Below, piece after piece: positions 10,011 to 20,832 of a stretch of DNA of 64,000 nucleotides. The stretch's first letter is position 1, and every line of letters starts with the position of its first letter. The stretch spans positions 3,410,001 through 3,474,000 of the forward strand of contig NZ_CP099222.1 in assembly GCF_029717145.1 (NCBI RefSeq). Reading direction: 5' to 3'. Under the pieces are notes generated by a model. That model was not told the origin of the DNA. It worked only from the letters and a program-made list of their open reading frames with translations, and did not search any database. A program made the translations under genes and the position numbers. Source of the stretch: Citrobacter freundii (GTDB lineage Bacteria; Pseudomonadota; Gammaproteobacteria; Enterobacterales; Enterobacteriaceae).

Positions 10011-10138
10011 TATACTCTAAGGATTTCGAGTTGCAGGAAGGCGACAAGACTGCAAATTCCTGGGAGCTTACTAAAGTAAGTGACCAAGATGAGCAAGCGC
10101 TGTCAACGCACCTGCGGCTCGAAAGACGACGAGTAAAT
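10011..10138. repeat. ERIC (enterobacterial repetitive intergenic consensus) element
   Basis: About 127 bp just upstream of ybdK. It holds the characteristic ERIC core CCTGGGAGCTTACTAAAGTA followed by AGTGACC, and imperfect inverted ends (GGATTTCGAGTTGCAGG / CTGCGGCTCGAAAG variants). The length matches a full ERIC unit. It would be transcribed into the ybdK leader as a long hairpin. Confidence 0.82.
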
Positions 10139-10170
10139 ACTGATTAAAAATCAACGCTCGAGGGAACGCT

Positions 10171-11289
10171 ATGTCACTACCCGACTTTCATGTCTCCGAA
10201 CCGTTTACATTGGGCATTGAGCTGGAAATGCAGGTGGTTAATCCGCCAGGCTATGACCTGAGCCAGGACTCTTCCCGACTGATTGACACCGTAAAACCGC
10301 AGCTCACCGCCGGAGAAGTGAAGCACGATATCACCGAAAGTATGCTGGAGATGGCAACCGGCGTCTGTCGTAATATTGATCAAGCGGCAGCAGAGTTTTC
10401 CGCCATGCAGCAGACAATCCTGCAGACCGCGGCGGAGTATCACCTCGACATCTGCGGCGGCGGCACTCACCCGTTTCAGACATGGCGGCGTCAGGAGGTG
10501 TGCGATGACGAGCGCTACCGGCGCAACCTGGAGAACTTTGGTTATCTCATCCAGCAGGCAACGGTGTTTGGCCAGCATGTTCACATAGGTTGTACCCACG
10601 GCGACGACGCCATTTACCTGCTGCACGGCCTGTCACGCTTTGTGCCGCATTTTATTGCGCTCTCTGCCGCCTCACCGTATATGCAAGAAGCCGATACGCG
10701 ATTTGCCTGTGCTCGACTCAATATCTTCTCAGGATTTCCCGATAACGGTCCGATGCCGTGGGTTAACAACTGGCAGGAGTTTGAGGGATTATTTCGTCGA
10801 CTGGCCTACACCAGCCTCGTTGACAGCATTAAGGATTTGCACTGGGACATCCGCCCCAGTCCGCACTTTGGCACGGTAGAAGTTCGCGTAATGGACACCC
10901 CGCTCACCCTCGAGCATGCGATCAACATGGCCGGGCTCATTCAGGCTACGGCCCACTGGTTGTTGAAAGAGCGTCCCTTCAAACATCAGGAGCGTGATTA
11001 CCTGCTGTATAAATTTAACCGTTTTCAGGCCTGCCGCTTTGGTCTGGAGGGGATCGTTACCGACGTGCATACCGGCACTCATCACCGACTGGCGGATGAC
11101 ACACTTCGATTGCTGGAGCTTGTCGCCCCCTCGGCGGATAAAGTGGGTGCCGCCAGTGCCATTGACGCCTTACACCAGCAGGTAAAAAATGGGCACAACG
11201 AAGCACAGCGCATGCGTGATTTTGTGGCCGATGGCGGATCGCTAAGCGGACTGGTGAAAAAACATTGTGAGATCTGGGCGGGGCGTTAA
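10171..11289 (+). CDS. ybdK: YbdK carboxylate-amine ligase (weak glutamate-cysteine ligase)
   Basis: 372-residue ATP-grasp-like ligase of the GCS2 family. E. coli YbdK has weak gamma-glutamylcysteine ligase activity and its physiological substrate is unknown. Readable motifs: [12 protein letters not shown] (metal/ATP-binding N-terminus), [50 protein letters not shown]. The ATG is preceded by GAGGGA. It lies upstream of ybdJ as in E. coli. Confidence 0.96.
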   Translation: MSLPDFHVSEPFTLGIELEMQVVNPPGYDLSQDSSRLIDTVKPQLTAGEVKHDITESMLEMATGVCRNIDQAAAEFSAMQQTILQTAAEYHLDICGGGTHPFQTWRRQEVCDDERYRRNLENFGYLIQQATVFGQHVHIGCTHGDDAIYLLHGLSRFVPHFIALSAASPYMQEADTRFACARLNIFSGFPDNGPMPWVNNWQEFEGLFRRLAYTSLVDSIKDLHWDIRPSPHFGTVEVRVMDTPLTLEHAINMAGLIQATAHWLLKERPFKHQERDYLLYKFNRFQACRFGLEGIVTDVHTGTHHRLADDTLRLLELVAPSADKVGAASAIDALHQQVKNGHNEAQRMRDFVADGGSLSGLVKKHCEIWAGR

Positions 11290-11355
11290 GCGAGGGGTTT
11301 GCGTTAGCACGGGAGATCCCGGACAATGGTCTTTTAACTCAAGTTTAACAATGTT

Positions 11356-11604
11356 ATGAAACACCCGCTTGAATCACTGATGACCGCCGCCGGGATCCTG
11401 CTGTTGGCCTTTCTGTCCTGCCTGCTGCTGCCCGCGCCTTCGCTTGGCCTGGTGCTGGCGCAAAAACTCGTCGCCACTTTACATTTGATGGATCTTAACC
11501 AGTTTTATACGTTGCTATTTTGCTTGTGGTTTTTACTGCTTGGGGTGATTGAGTATTTTATTCTGCGTTTTATCTGGCGACGCTGGTTCTCGCTGGCGGA
11601 TTAG
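11356..11604 (+). CDS. ybdJ: YbdJ, small inner-membrane protein (DUF1158)
   Basis: 82 residues with two hydrophobic helices (about 10-34 and 48-72) separated by a short polar loop and ending in basic residues (FIWRRW). This fits a two-span inner-membrane protein. Size, sequence and position after ybdK match E. coli YbdJ. The function is unknown. Confidence 0.9.
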   Translation: MKHPLESLMTAAGILLLAFLSCLLLPAPSLGLVLAQKLVATLHLMDLNQFYTLLFCLWFLLLGVIEYFILRFIWRRWFSLAD

Positions 11605-11625
11605 CCCCGCGAGAACCTTTCGTCG

Positions 11626-11967
11626 TTAATGCGTACGGCTGTGGTTTTCTTTGCGGTACGCCCCAGGTGGCTGGCTGAACGTACGGGTGAAGATACGCGT
11701 AAAGGTTTGTTGCGAATCGAAGCCGTACTTCAGGCAGATATCGTACACTTTCTGGTCGGTATCACGCAAATCACGCGCCGCCAGCAGCAGCTTACGCTCG
11801 CGAATGTAGCGCCCAAGGCTCTCGCCTTTATACTGCATAAACAGACGCTGCAGATGCCATTTTGAATATCCCGCGTGGCGGGCAATATCATCAATGCGCA
11901 ATGGTTGATTCAAATTATCATCAATCCATTCGACAATCGTCTCGATAACTTGTGCAGAAATCGTCAT
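11626..11967 (-). CDS. ramA: RamA, AraC/XylS-family activator of multidrug resistance
   Basis: 113-residue stand-alone AraC-type DNA-binding protein that activates acrAB-tolC and related genes through mar/rob boxes. The two helix-turn-helices are clear: RIDDIARHAGYSKWHLQRLF and VYDICLKYGFDSQQTFTRIF, with the closing PPGAYRKENHS typical of RamA. There is no effector domain, so activity follows its level. It is preceded by GGGAG and lies 16 bases after romA, under RamR control from the romA promoter. Confidence 0.97.
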   Translation of the reverse strand: MTISAQVIETIVEWIDDNLNQPLRIDDIARHAGYSKWHLQRLFMQYKGESLGRYIRERKLLLAARDLRDTDQKVYDICLKYGFDSQQTFTRIFTRTFSQPPGAYRKENHSRTH

Positions 11968-11983
11968 CGTTATCTCCCTTTTT

Positions 11984-13096
11984 TCATTGAGCCGCTGGCT
12001 GCCACCAGGCCGTGAACGGTTGGTCCGGTTCGGACAGTACTACCGGCTCACCCAGCATCGGCGTCAGCAGACGGTAATCTTTGAGACGGCTGGCCAGCGC
12101 CAGACGCTTGTAGGGATCGTCCCAGCTATGTTTCGCCAGTACAAAACGACCGGCATGACCGGGCACAACGGCTTTGGCATGGAGATCGGCGGATGCCTGC
12201 GCGGTCTCTTCCGGCATCATATGAATGAACTTCCAGTCCTGGTCATATTGACCGTTCTCCATAATCGCCACATCGACCGTGCCGAACTGTTCGCCAATCG
12301 CTTTAAAATGCGGCCCGTAGCCGGAGTCTCCACTGTAATAAATATTTTGCTCTGGCGTTTCCAACATAAAGCTGGCCCACAGGGTCTGGTTACGCTTGAT
12401 GCCGCGCCCTGAAAAATGCCGTGCCGGCAGGACATGCACAATCAGTGAGTCCGTCACTCTGACGGACTGATTCCAGTCCCGCTCTTCAATTATCTCGCTG
12501 TTCATTCCCCAGTACCGCAGATGCGACCCGACGCCAAGCGGCGTAATCACCCGCTTAATCTTCGGCATCAACGCCTTTATGGTGGCAAGATCCAGATGGT
12601 CATAGTGGTCGTGCGAGATGATGAGCAGATCGATTTCGGGCATGTTTTGAGCCGTCCACGGATACTCCCCGGCAAAGGCTTTATTCAGAAATGAAAACGG
12701 CGCAGCGTAGTTGCTCAATACCGGGTCGATCAGAATGCGTTGACCCGCCAGCTGCAAATACCACGAGGAATGACCCAGCCAGACGAGAGTATCCTGCTGC
12801 GGTGACAGACGCGCGAGTTCGGTTGCCACCAGCGGCAATGGTTGCGCAGGGCGGGCATTTTCGCGCTTCGCGACCAGAAATTCCCACCAGGCTGCCAGCA
12901 TGCTTTTGTTGCCGGTGTAACCCAGCGTGGGCACCTGATTATGAAACTGTCCGTCACGATAGTGCGGTGACTGTTCAACCTCACTCAGTTGTGCCCCTTG
13001 CGGCGCCTGACCGAATCCGGCATTGAGTACAAACGGTAAACTTGCAGCTGCAGCAATGAGCATAATAACAACCACACAAACGGTGAGACGCCTCAT
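11984..13096 (-). CDS. romA: RomA, metallo-beta-lactamase-fold hydrolase
   Basis: 370-residue MBL-fold protein, first gene of the romA-ramA operon. It has an N-terminal hydrophobic anchor or signal (about residues 3-24). The metal-binding signature is HDHYDHLD (about 160-167), with further ligands in LPARHFSGRG, YYSGDSGYG and PGHAGRF. This arrangement is like UlaG/NAPE-PLD-type enzymes. The substrate is unknown. RomA was named for effects on outer-membrane proteins in Enterobacter. The RamR operator lies in its promoter. Confidence 0.92.
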   Translation of the reverse strand: MRRLTVCVVVIMLIAAAASLPFVLNAGFGQAPQGAQLSEVEQSPHYRDGQFHNQVPTLGYTGNKSMLAAWWEFLVAKRENARPAQPLPLVATELARLSPQQDTLVWLGHSSWYLQLAGQRILIDPVLSNYAAPFSFLNKAFAGEYPWTAQNMPEIDLLIISHDHYDHLDLATIKALMPKIKRVITPLGVGSHLRYWGMNSEIIEERDWNQSVRVTDSLIVHVLPARHFSGRGIKRNQTLWASFMLETPEQNIYYSGDSGYGPHFKAIGEQFGTVDVAIMENGQYDQDWKFIHMMPEETAQASADLHAKAVVPGHAGRFVLAKHSWDDPYKRLALASRLKDYRLLTPMLGEPVVLSEPDQPFTAWWQPAAQ

Positions 13097-13150
13097 ATCC
13101 TGACCTTAAACGCGCCCCTTTCCGCTGGTTTGCGCGACTGACTCTTGATT

Positions 13151-13170
13151 ATGAGTGAGTAAGCACTCAT
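13151..13170. promoter_or_regulatory. RamR operator
   Basis: A 20-bp inverted repeat ATGAGTG-N6-CACTCAT, with arms and spacing as in the known Salmonella/Klebsiella RamR box. It lies between divergent romA and ramR, so RamR bound here would repress romA-ramA and probably itself. Confidence 0.85.
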
Positions 13171-13285
13171 TATAGAAATCGCAAGTTCGCCGTCAAGATG
13201 ATTTTCAATCTTTGACATTCACCGTTGCGGTGCTGCGAAGGCCGTGATTCAATCGTGTTTTTAACAGGCTTAAGGGTAAAGTGTA

Positions 13286-13867
13286 GTGGCTCGTCCGAAG
13301 AGTGAAGATAAAAAATTGGCATTACTGGAAGCAGCAACCATAGCATTTGCGCAGTCCGGCATTGCGGCCTCTACCGCCGTCATTGCCCGCAATGCAGGCG
13401 TTGCTGAGGGAACTTTGTTTCGCTATTTCGCGACAAAAGATGACCTCATCAACGAACTTTACCTCCATTTAAAGCACGATATGTGCCAGTCAATGATGGC
13501 CAATCTGGACCGTTCAGTGACCGATGCCAAAACCATGATTCACTTCATCTGGAATAGCTACATTAGCTGGGGCCTGCATCACACCGCCGGACATCGCGCC
13601 ATCCGTCAGCTTGCCGTCAGCGAGAAAATCACCAAAGAAACCGAGCAACGGGCTGAGGATATGTTCCCCGAACTGCGTGATTTTTGTCATCGCTCGGTGC
13701 GCCCGGAGTTTATGTCCGACGAGTATCGCGCCTTTGGTGACGCGTTTTTTCTGTCACTGGCTGAAACCACAATGGAATTTGCTACCCGCACCCCTGCCCG
13801 CGCCGATGAATACATTGCCATGGGGTTTGAAACCATGTGGCGCGCCCTCACCCGCGAGGAAAAATAA
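13286..13867 (+). CDS. ramR: RamR, TetR-family repressor of romA-ramA
   Basis: 193-residue TetR-type regulator. The N-terminal HTH is [29 protein letters not shown]. The ligand domain follows with the family [23 protein letters not shown]. The start is GTG at 13286 (ARPKSEDKK). RamR binds drugs and bile acids and releases the ramA promoter. The gene looks intact, so ramA should be inducible rather than constitutively on. The stop overlaps the ybdF start (TAATG). Confidence 0.95.
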   Translation: MARPKSEDKKLALLEAATIAFAQSGIAASTAVIARNAGVAEGTLFRYFATKDDLINELYLHLKHDMCQSMMANLDRSVTDAKTMIHFIWNSYISWGLHHTAGHRAIRQLAVSEKITKETEQRAEDMFPELRDFCHRSVRPEFMSDEYRAFGDAFFLSLAETTMEFATRTPARADEYIAMGFETMWRALTREEK

Positions 13868-14235
13868 TGGACGGTCAGACATTACATGTGTGCGCAAAAC
13901 GCCTTGCGCTTGAACTGCCGTTTACCGAACACTGCTGGCCGTTTGGCCCGGAATACGACGTATTTAAGGTCGGCGGCAAGATTTTTATGCTGGTCTCAGA
14001 GCATCACGGACGCCCGCTGGTCAACCTGAAGTCAGACCCGCAAAAGTCGCTGCTCAATCAGCAGATCTACCCCAGTATCGAACCCGGTTACCACATGAAT
14101 AAAAAGCACTGGATTTCAGTTTATCCCGGTGACGATATTACCGAGTCCTTACTGGCAGACCTGGTGAATGACTCGTGGCATCGGGTGGTGGACGGCCTGC
14201 CTAAGCGGGATCAAAAACGCCTGCGTCCCGTCTGA
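13867..14235 (+). CDS. ybdF: YbdF, MmcQ/YjbR-family protein (DUF419)
   Basis: 122-residue cytoplasmic protein of the CyaY-like MmcQ/YjbR family. The diagnostic sequence is [17 protein letters not shown]...NLKSDP...[18 protein letters not shown]. The biochemical role is unknown. The ATG overlaps the ramR stop by one base, so ybdF is probably co-translated with ramR. An upstream in-frame start inside ramR is disregarded. It precedes nfsB as in E. coli. Confidence 0.92.
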   Translation: MDGQTLHVCAKRLALELPFTEHCWPFGPEYDVFKVGGKIFMLVSEHHGRPLVNLKSDPQKSLLNQQIYPSIEPGYHMNKKHWISVYPGDDITESLLADLVNDSWHRVVDGLPKRDQKRLRPV

Positions 14236-14354
14236 TTTATCGCTAACCCCGATAAGTGTTTATGCCTTTTTCTGTCTTATCTTTTTGCCGCTTTCCCTGT
14301 ACCCTGCTGAAACAAAACGCACCCGCAGGGTAAGAAAAACGACCAGGAGTTTTT

Positions 14355-15008
14355 ATGGATATTGTTTCTGTCGCCTTAAAACGCTACTCCACCAAGGCAT
14401 TCGATCCGACCAAAAAACTGACCGCTGAGCAGGCAGAAAAATTAAAAACGCTGCTGCAGTTCAGTCCGTCCAGCACCAACTCGCAGCCGTGGCATTTTAT
14501 CGTGGCCAGCACTGACGAAGGCAAAGCGCGCGTAGCCAAAGCCGCCGCCGGCGGTTTTGTGTTCAACGAACGTAAAATCCTCGACGCGTCCCACGTCGTA
14601 GTGTTCTGCGCCAAAACAGCGATGGACGATGCTTGGCTGGAACGTGTAGTGGATCAAGAAGAAGTCGATGGTCGTTTCGCCACGCCGGAAGCCAAAGCCG
14701 CCAACCACAAAGGCCGAACCTTCTTTGCCGATCTGCACCGCAAAGAGCTCAAAGATGATGCGCACTGGATGGCAAAACAGGTGTACCTGAACGTCGGTAA
14801 CTTCCTGTTAGGCGTGGCTGCAATGGATCTCGATGCGGTACCCATCGAAGGCTTTGATGCCGCGGTTCTCGATGCAGAATTTGGTCTGCAAGATAAAGGA
14901 TTCACCAGCGTGGTTATCGTCCCGGTGGGCCACCACAGCGTAGAAGACTTCAACGCCGCGCTGCCAAAATCACGTCTGCCGCAGGAAACTACCCTGACGG
15001 AAGTCTGA
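14355..15008 (+). CDS. nfsB: Oxygen-insensitive NAD(P)H nitroreductase
   Basis: 217-residue FMN flavoprotein that reduces nitroaromatics and quinones by two electrons and activates nitrofurans. Visible family features: [14 protein letters not shown] (FMN phosphate site), [12 protein letters not shown], the helix region [18 protein letters not shown], and the C-terminal [25 protein letters not shown] ribosome site precedes the ATG. The protein is full length with no lesion. Confidence 0.97.
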   Translation: MDIVSVALKRYSTKAFDPTKKLTAEQAEKLKTLLQFSPSSTNSQPWHFIVASTDEGKARVAKAAAGGFVFNERKILDASHVVVFCAKTAMDDAWLERVVDQEEVDGRFATPEAKAANHKGRTFFADLHRKELKDDAHWMAKQVYLNVGNFLLGVAAMDLDAVPIEGFDAAVLDAEFGLQDKGFTSVVIVPVGHHSVEDFNAALPKSRLPQETTLTEV

Positions 15009-15032
15009 TCCTCACATTTGCATAACCTCCAC

Positions 15033-15061
15033 ACAGCGGTCATCATAGACCGCTGTTTATT
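15033..15061 (+). terminator. Intrinsic terminator after nfsB
   Basis: A 9-bp perfect stem ACAGCGGTC / GACCGCTGT with a 6-base loop is followed by TTTATT, between the nfsB stop and the mscM ribosome site. Confidence 0.7.
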
Positions 15062-15063
15062 AA

Positions 15064-16317
<1,254 letters not shown>

Positions 16318-16320
16318 TCT

Positions 16321-17301
16321 TTAGCTACTGGCGCGCGCAATATAGCGCCAGTCCATCATCACCCTTTCTGTTGGGGCATCGGGGTTATCGATTTTATTCA
16401 GTAATAACCCCACCGCCTTGCGGCCAATATCACGCGAAGGTTGCTCAATAGTTGAAAGCTGTGGGGAGACCATTTCAGCCAATTCCGTACCGTCAAAGCC
16501 CACCACGGCGATATCCTGCGGGATCTGTAACCCGGCGTTGCTAATAGCACGCATCGCGCCGGCTGCCAGCGTGTCCGATACCGCAAACACCGCGTCGGGT
16601 TTCACCTCCGCCGCCAGCAGGTTTTCCATCGCAGCGATCCCGGCGCTGGAACTTAACTCACGGGCGTACTCCACTGCCTGATACTCCAGCGATAACGCAT
16701 GCAGCGCCGCCTTGTAGCCGCGTTCACGCAAACGGGCGTATTTATAGCTCAGGTCATGGTTGATCAGCGCAATACGCCGATAGCCCTTGTCTACCAGATG
16801 CGATATCACCGACTGCGCGGCGTCTACATCGTTAATGCCCACACAGGAAACCGCACCTTTATCGGCATATTCCGCACACTGCACCCACGGAGCATCGCCA
16901 ATCAGGGTGGTCAGTTCCGGTAATTTTGAGAAGGCATCCATGGTGATGATGCCATCAACAATTTTACCTGACAGCAGCTTCAGCGCTGACTTCGAACGCG
17001 CTGTATCCGAACCGGAATTACACAGCAGAATGCGATAGCCATTTTTCTCCGCCTCCTCCTCAATACCTTTCACCACCTCGGCACAAAACGGGTTGGCAAT
17101 GTTGGAGACCATTACGAGGATCATCGAGCTTCGCGCCGTGCGCAGTTGACGAGCCAGCAGGTTGGGCTGGTAATTACTTTCCTTAATAGCCTGCAGCACA
17201 CGTTCACGGTTTTTGGCCTTGACGGACTCACTGTTATTCAGCACACGTGATACCGTCGCTACCGACACACCGGCAAGCTGGGCGATTTTTTGAATAGACA
17301 T
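16321..17301 (-). CDS. LacI-family transcriptional regulator of the adjacent sugar operon
   Basis: 326 residues. The N-terminal LacI HTH is SIQKIAQLAGVSVATVSRVLNNS, with a hinge helix near LLARQLRTA. A periplasmic-binding-protein-like effector domain follows (ANPFCAEVVKGIEEEAEKNGYRILLCNS, VVGFDGTELAEMVSPQLSTIEQP). It is the last gene of the operon, 75 bases after the dehydrogenase. It is the natural candidate to bind the two GTAATCGATTAC sites at 20833-20875. The inducer is unknown. Confidence 0.92.
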   Translation of the reverse strand: MSIQKIAQLAGVSVATVSRVLNNSESVKAKNRERVLQAIKESNYQPNLLARQLRTARSSMILVMVSNIANPFCAEVVKGIEEEAEKNGYRILLCNSGSDTARSKSALKLLSGKIVDGIITMDAFSKLPELTTLIGDAPWVQCAEYADKGAVSCVGINDVDAAQSVISHLVDKGYRRIALINHDLSYKYARLRERGYKAALHALSLEYQAVEYARELSSSAGIAAMENLLAAEVKPDAVFAVSDTLAAGAMRAISNAGLQIPQDIAVVGFDGTELAEMVSPQLSTIEQPSRDIGRKAVGLLLNKIDNPDAPTERVMMDWRYIARASS

Positions 17302-17376
17302 AACGACGACACATCCTGCGTTTTACGCTTTGTGCTGAGGCTACCATAAAATCACCGCCCGGCGAACCGGACCGGT

Positions 17377-18528
17377 TTAACGCTGTACCGACACCCAGCG
17401 CTGCTGTTGATGGCTTTTTATAATCGCATCAATGATGTACATCACGTCTGCGCCATCCTTGAACGAGGCAAAACGTCGGGCCTGTGGCGCGGGCATTTGG
17501 CCTGTCTGTACGGCCTGATAGAACTGCAGCATCATATTTTTAAACGCATCCGGCCAGCCCTCAATATGCCCACCAGGGAAATGCGCGCTGGCGGCGACAT
17601 CGGCATTCATTAGCCCCGGATCGTCCGTCAGGATCTGGTTCGCCTGCTGGCGGTGGCCCACCCACAGTTGCTGCGGCGTTTCCTGATCCCAACTCAACGC
17701 ACACTGGCTGCCGCTAATCTCAAAGCTAAGATGGTTTTTGCGCCCGGCGCTAACCTGCGAGACGCTAAAGCAGCCTTTGCTGCCGTCGTCTAACCGCACC
17801 AGCACCGACCCGCGGTCTTCGGTGGTCACCGGTTTATCCTCCAACTGCCGACCAACCGTCTGCGAATTAAACGTCGCACCACCGGCCACGTCCGCTTTCC
17901 GCGTGGGCCAGACGATCGCGAGATCGGCCATCACCTCAACAATGCGTTTACCGGTGACAAACTGCACCGTGTCGCACCAGTGCGAGCCAATATCGGCCAC
18001 CGCCCGCGAGCCGCCGCCCAACGCCGCATCAACCCGCCAGTTGTAGTCGGTCTCCAGCAGCATCCAGTCCTGTAAATAGCTGCCCTGCACGGCAAACAGA
18101 CGTCCAACGCTGCCATTGCGTACCATGCTGGCCGCCTGTTGCACCATCGCAAACTGGCGATAGACAAAACTCACGCCGTGCACGACCCCCGCCTGCTCCG
18201 CCAGCGTCACCAGTTCATGGGCCTCTTCGGGGGTCATGCACAGCGGTTTTTCAGAAAATACGTGCAGCCCGGCACGCAGTATCTGCCGGTTGATGTCGGC
18301 ATGCAGATGATTCGGCGTACAGTTGTGGACCACCTGTAGCCCCGGGTGCGCCAACAGCGCTTCCACACTGCCATAGGCATGAGGCACCTGTAGCACGCTG
18401 GCCCGCGCCTGAGCCACCGCCAGCGAACTGTCGCAGAGTGCCACCACCTGCACATTCCCCAGTCGACGCAGCGCCTCAATATGCGCAGGCCCAATAAACC
18501 CGCTGCCAATAATGCCAACCTGGATCAT
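17377..18528 (-). CDS. Gfo/Idh/MocA-family NAD(P)-dependent oxidoreductase
   Basis: 383 residues. An N-terminal Rossmann fold (VGIIGSGFIGPAHIEAL) is followed by the family signature HVFSEKPLCMTPEEAHELV and a C-terminal alpha/beta domain with AVADIGSHWCDTVQFVTG. Family members oxidise or reduce sugars and cyclitols at a ring hydroxyl or aldehyde. The specific substrate cannot be read here. The start overlaps the isomerase stop by four bases (ATGA), so the two enzymes are made together and probably act in succession. Confidence 0.9.
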   Translation of the reverse strand: MIQVGIIGSGFIGPAHIEALRRLGNVQVVALCDSSLAVAQARASVLQVPHAYGSVEALLAHPGLQVVHNCTPNHLHADINRQILRAGLHVFSEKPLCMTPEEAHELVTLAEQAGVVHGVSFVYRQFAMVQQAASMVRNGSVGRLFAVQGSYLQDWMLLETDYNWRVDAALGGGSRAVADIGSHWCDTVQFVTGKRIVEVMADLAIVWPTRKADVAGGATFNSQTVGRQLEDKPVTTEDRGSVLVRLDDGSKGCFSVSQVSAGRKNHLSFEISGSQCALSWDQETPQQLWVGHRQQANQILTDDPGLMNADVAASAHFPGGHIEGWPDAFKNMMLQFYQAVQTGQMPAPQARRFASFKDGADVMYIIDAIIKSHQQQRWVSVQR

Positions 18529-19553
18529 TTGCGTACCTCATCGCCTGCGGCGAAATCATCAAATGCGTGGGATGAAACCGGAATAATATGCCGCTGAATA
18601 AACTCACGGCCTTCGCGGGCGCCGGTTTCTGCGTCTTTCAGGCAGCATTCCCACTCCAGTACCGCCCAGCCGGGATAATCATATTGTGTGAGCTTGCTGA
18701 AAATCGTTTTGAAATCAACCTGCCCGTCGCCTAATGAGCGGAAGCGTCCAGCGCGGTCGATCCACGGCTGGTAACCGCCGTAGACGCCGCTGCGGCTGCT
18801 GGCTCGATACTCCGCATCCTTGACATGAAACGCTTTTATGCGCGAGTGATAGGCGTCGATGAATCCGAGATAGTCCATCTGCTGCAACAGCAGATGGCTG
18901 GGATCGTAGAGCATATTGCAGCGCGGATGATTATCCACCAGCGCAAGAAAACGCTCGAACGTGATGCCATCGTGCAGATCTTCGCCGGGATGAATTTCAA
19001 AACAGACATCAACCCCCTGCTCATCAAAACCGTCGAGAATCGGCCGCCAACGGTCAGCCAGTTCCTGAAATGCCTCGGCAAAACGCTGCGCATTATGCGG
19101 CGGCCAGGGGTAAAAATAGGGCCACGCCAGCGATCCGGAAAACGTGGCGTGCGCCGTCAACCCCAGTTTTTGCGAGGCTGCCGCAGCCTGGTGTAACGTC
19201 CGCGTCGCCCACGCCTGTCGGGCCTGAGGGTTGCCGCGTACCGCCTGCGGCGCAAAACCATCAAAAGCGTCATCGTAGGTGGGATGAACGGCAACCAGTT
19301 GGCCTTCGAGATGGGTGGATAATTCGCTGATCGTCAGTCCGTGCTGCGCCAGCATTCCGCGAATATCATCGCAGTAAGTCTGGCTAACAGCGGCCTGTTC
19401 AACATCGAACAGCGACGCATGATTACACGGCATCTGTATGGCTTTGTAGCCCAGACCCGCTGCCCACTGCGCCAGCCCGTCCAGGGTATTGAACGGGGAT
19501 TGTCCGCCGATAAACTGCGCCAGAAAAATCCCCGGTCCCTTAATGGTTCTCAT
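18525..19553 (-). CDS. TIM-barrel sugar isomerase/epimerase (AP-endonuclease-2 fold)
   Basis: 342-residue protein of the xylose-isomerase-like TIM-barrel superfamily. Probable metal ligands lie in VCFEIHPGEDLHDG, CNMLYDPSHLLLQ, IKAFHVKDAEY and VLEWECCLKD. A strong AGGAGGGGTT ribosome site precedes the ATG. It sits between the transporter (14-base gap) and the dehydrogenase (overlap). Such isomerase-dehydrogenase pairs occur in cyclitol and keto-sugar catabolism, but the substrate is not determined by sequence. Confidence 0.88.
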   Translation of the reverse strand: MRTIKGPGIFLAQFIGGQSPFNTLDGLAQWAAGLGYKAIQMPCNHASLFDVEQAAVSQTYCDDIRGMLAQHGLTISELSTHLEGQLVAVHPTYDDAFDGFAPQAVRGNPQARQAWATRTLHQAAAASQKLGLTAHATFSGSLAWPYFYPWPPHNAQRFAEAFQELADRWRPILDGFDEQGVDVCFEIHPGEDLHDGITFERFLALVDNHPRCNMLYDPSHLLLQQMDYLGFIDAYHSRIKAFHVKDAEYRASSRSGVYGGYQPWIDRAGRFRSLGDGQVDFKTIFSKLTQYDYPGWAVLEWECCLKDAETGAREGREFIQRHIIPVSSHAFDDFAAGDEVRK

Positions 19554-19568
19554 AACCCCTCCTGAATA

Positions 19569-20810
19569 TTACGCCTGCTCTTTCTCGTCATACTTGAAAG
19601 AGAAAAGGAAAATCACGGCAATCACCGCCGCTGCAACCGCCGGGATCCACCAGAACGGGATCCATGACTCAGGTACTGCCTGCCCCGCCACCAGACGGTT
19701 ATACAGCGCACCGGAAATTTGCGAGCCCAGCAGCATACCGATCCCGTAGGTAAACATTACGATCATGCTTTGCGCCTGACCTTTCACCTTTTCCCCGGCA
19801 ATACGGTCGGTGTAGATAAAGCCGACCACAAAGAAGAAGTCGTAACACACTCCGTGCAGCAAAATACCGAGATACAGCAGGATGCGCCCTTCTTCGCTGA
19901 TGCCCAGCGCAAAGAAGGCGTAGCGCACAAACCAGGCACACATGCCGATCAGTAACATGTATTTCACGCCCAACCGTCTGAACAGGAATGGGATCACCAG
20001 CATGAAGAAGATTTCGGACATCTGACCGAACGACATCGCGGTACTGACATCCCCAACGCCCGCATCCGCCAGAAACGATGCGGTGTACGCGTAGTAGGTC
20101 CCCAGTGGTACCGAGATTAACGTAGCGCAGAGTGAGAAGACGAAGAAATGACGGGTTTTGAGTAAGGCGAAAGCATCGGCGCAAAACAGATCGCGGACTT
20201 TTACCGGCAACCCTTTCGCGGGCGCAGGCGTGTTTGGCAGCGTCAGGCTGTAGAGCGCCAGAACCACAGAGATAACCGCCGCCAGCGTAAAGATGCCGGT
20301 GGTATCCGAAATACCGGTCACGCCGATAAAGATCCCCGCAACAATCCAGCCTATGGTGCCAAATACCCGCACTACCGGGAAGGTTTTGTCTTTATCCGAC
20401 AGGCTGTGAAACGCAATATTATTGGTCAGCGCCAGCGTCGGCATGTAGCACAGCGTGTAGCCAAACAGCAGGCCAATCAGCAGCGCACCGTTCTGCGCTA
20501 CCAGCGCCTGCGGCACAAACCACAGGATCGCCGCCCCGGCGAGGTGCATCACCGCCATCACTTTTTGCGAGGCAAAAAAGCGATCCACCAGCATACCTAA
20601 GACAAACGGCGACAAGATTGAGGCTATCGGTCCGGCGGAAAACGCATCGCCAATCAGCAGCGACATGTTGTGCTGGCTCATCACCAGCCCCAGCGTGACG
20701 GACCAACTTCCCCAGATAAAGAACTGTAAGAACATCATCAGCGACAGCCGCGGCACCAGCAGCCGGTACTGTACGCTCTGTTTTCCACTACTCTCGGTTG
20801 TCGACACCAT
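19569..20810 (-). CDS. MFS transporter, nucleoside:H+ symporter-like
   Basis: About 413 residues with twelve hydrophobic segments. The fold resembles the NupG/XapB group of major-facilitator proteins (LSLMMFLQFFIWGSWSVTLG near the start; DFFFVVGFIYTDRIAGEKVKGQAQSM in the second half). The start is placed at ATG 20810, which has GGGG at a proper distance, rather than at an in-frame GTG four codons upstream. First gene of the operon, directly behind twin LacI-type operators. The cargo is a sugar, glycoside or nucleoside by inference only. Confidence 0.88.
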   Translation of the reverse strand: MVSTTESSGKQSVQYRLLVPRLSLMMFLQFFIWGSWSVTLGLVMSQHNMSLLIGDAFSAGPIASILSPFVLGMLVDRFFASQKVMAVMHLAGAAILWFVPQALVAQNGALLIGLLFGYTLCYMPTLALTNNIAFHSLSDKDKTFPVVRVFGTIGWIVAGIFIGVTGISDTTGIFTLAAVISVVLALYSLTLPNTPAPAKGLPVKVRDLFCADAFALLKTRHFFVFSLCATLISVPLGTYYAYTASFLADAGVGDVSTAMSFGQMSEIFFMLVIPFLFRRLGVKYMLLIGMCAWFVRYAFFALGISEEGRILLYLGILLHGVCYDFFFVVGFIYTDRIAGEKVKGQAQSMIVMFTYGIGMLLGSQISGALYNRLVAGQAVPESWIPFWWIPAVAAAVIAVIFLFSFKYDEKEQA

Positions 20811-20832
20811 TTTTTGCCCCACCCTTAAAAAA

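Noticed and set aside
9904-10170. Searched for a hokE/sokE toxin-antitoxin pair before ybdK
   Set aside because: No Hok-like frame is present; the interval is accounted for by the ERIC element.
17365-17377. Palindrome AACCGGACCGGTT at the dehydrogenase stop
   Set aside because: Short, no U-run in the direction of transcription, and unlike the LacI-type operators upstream, so neither a clear terminator nor an operator.
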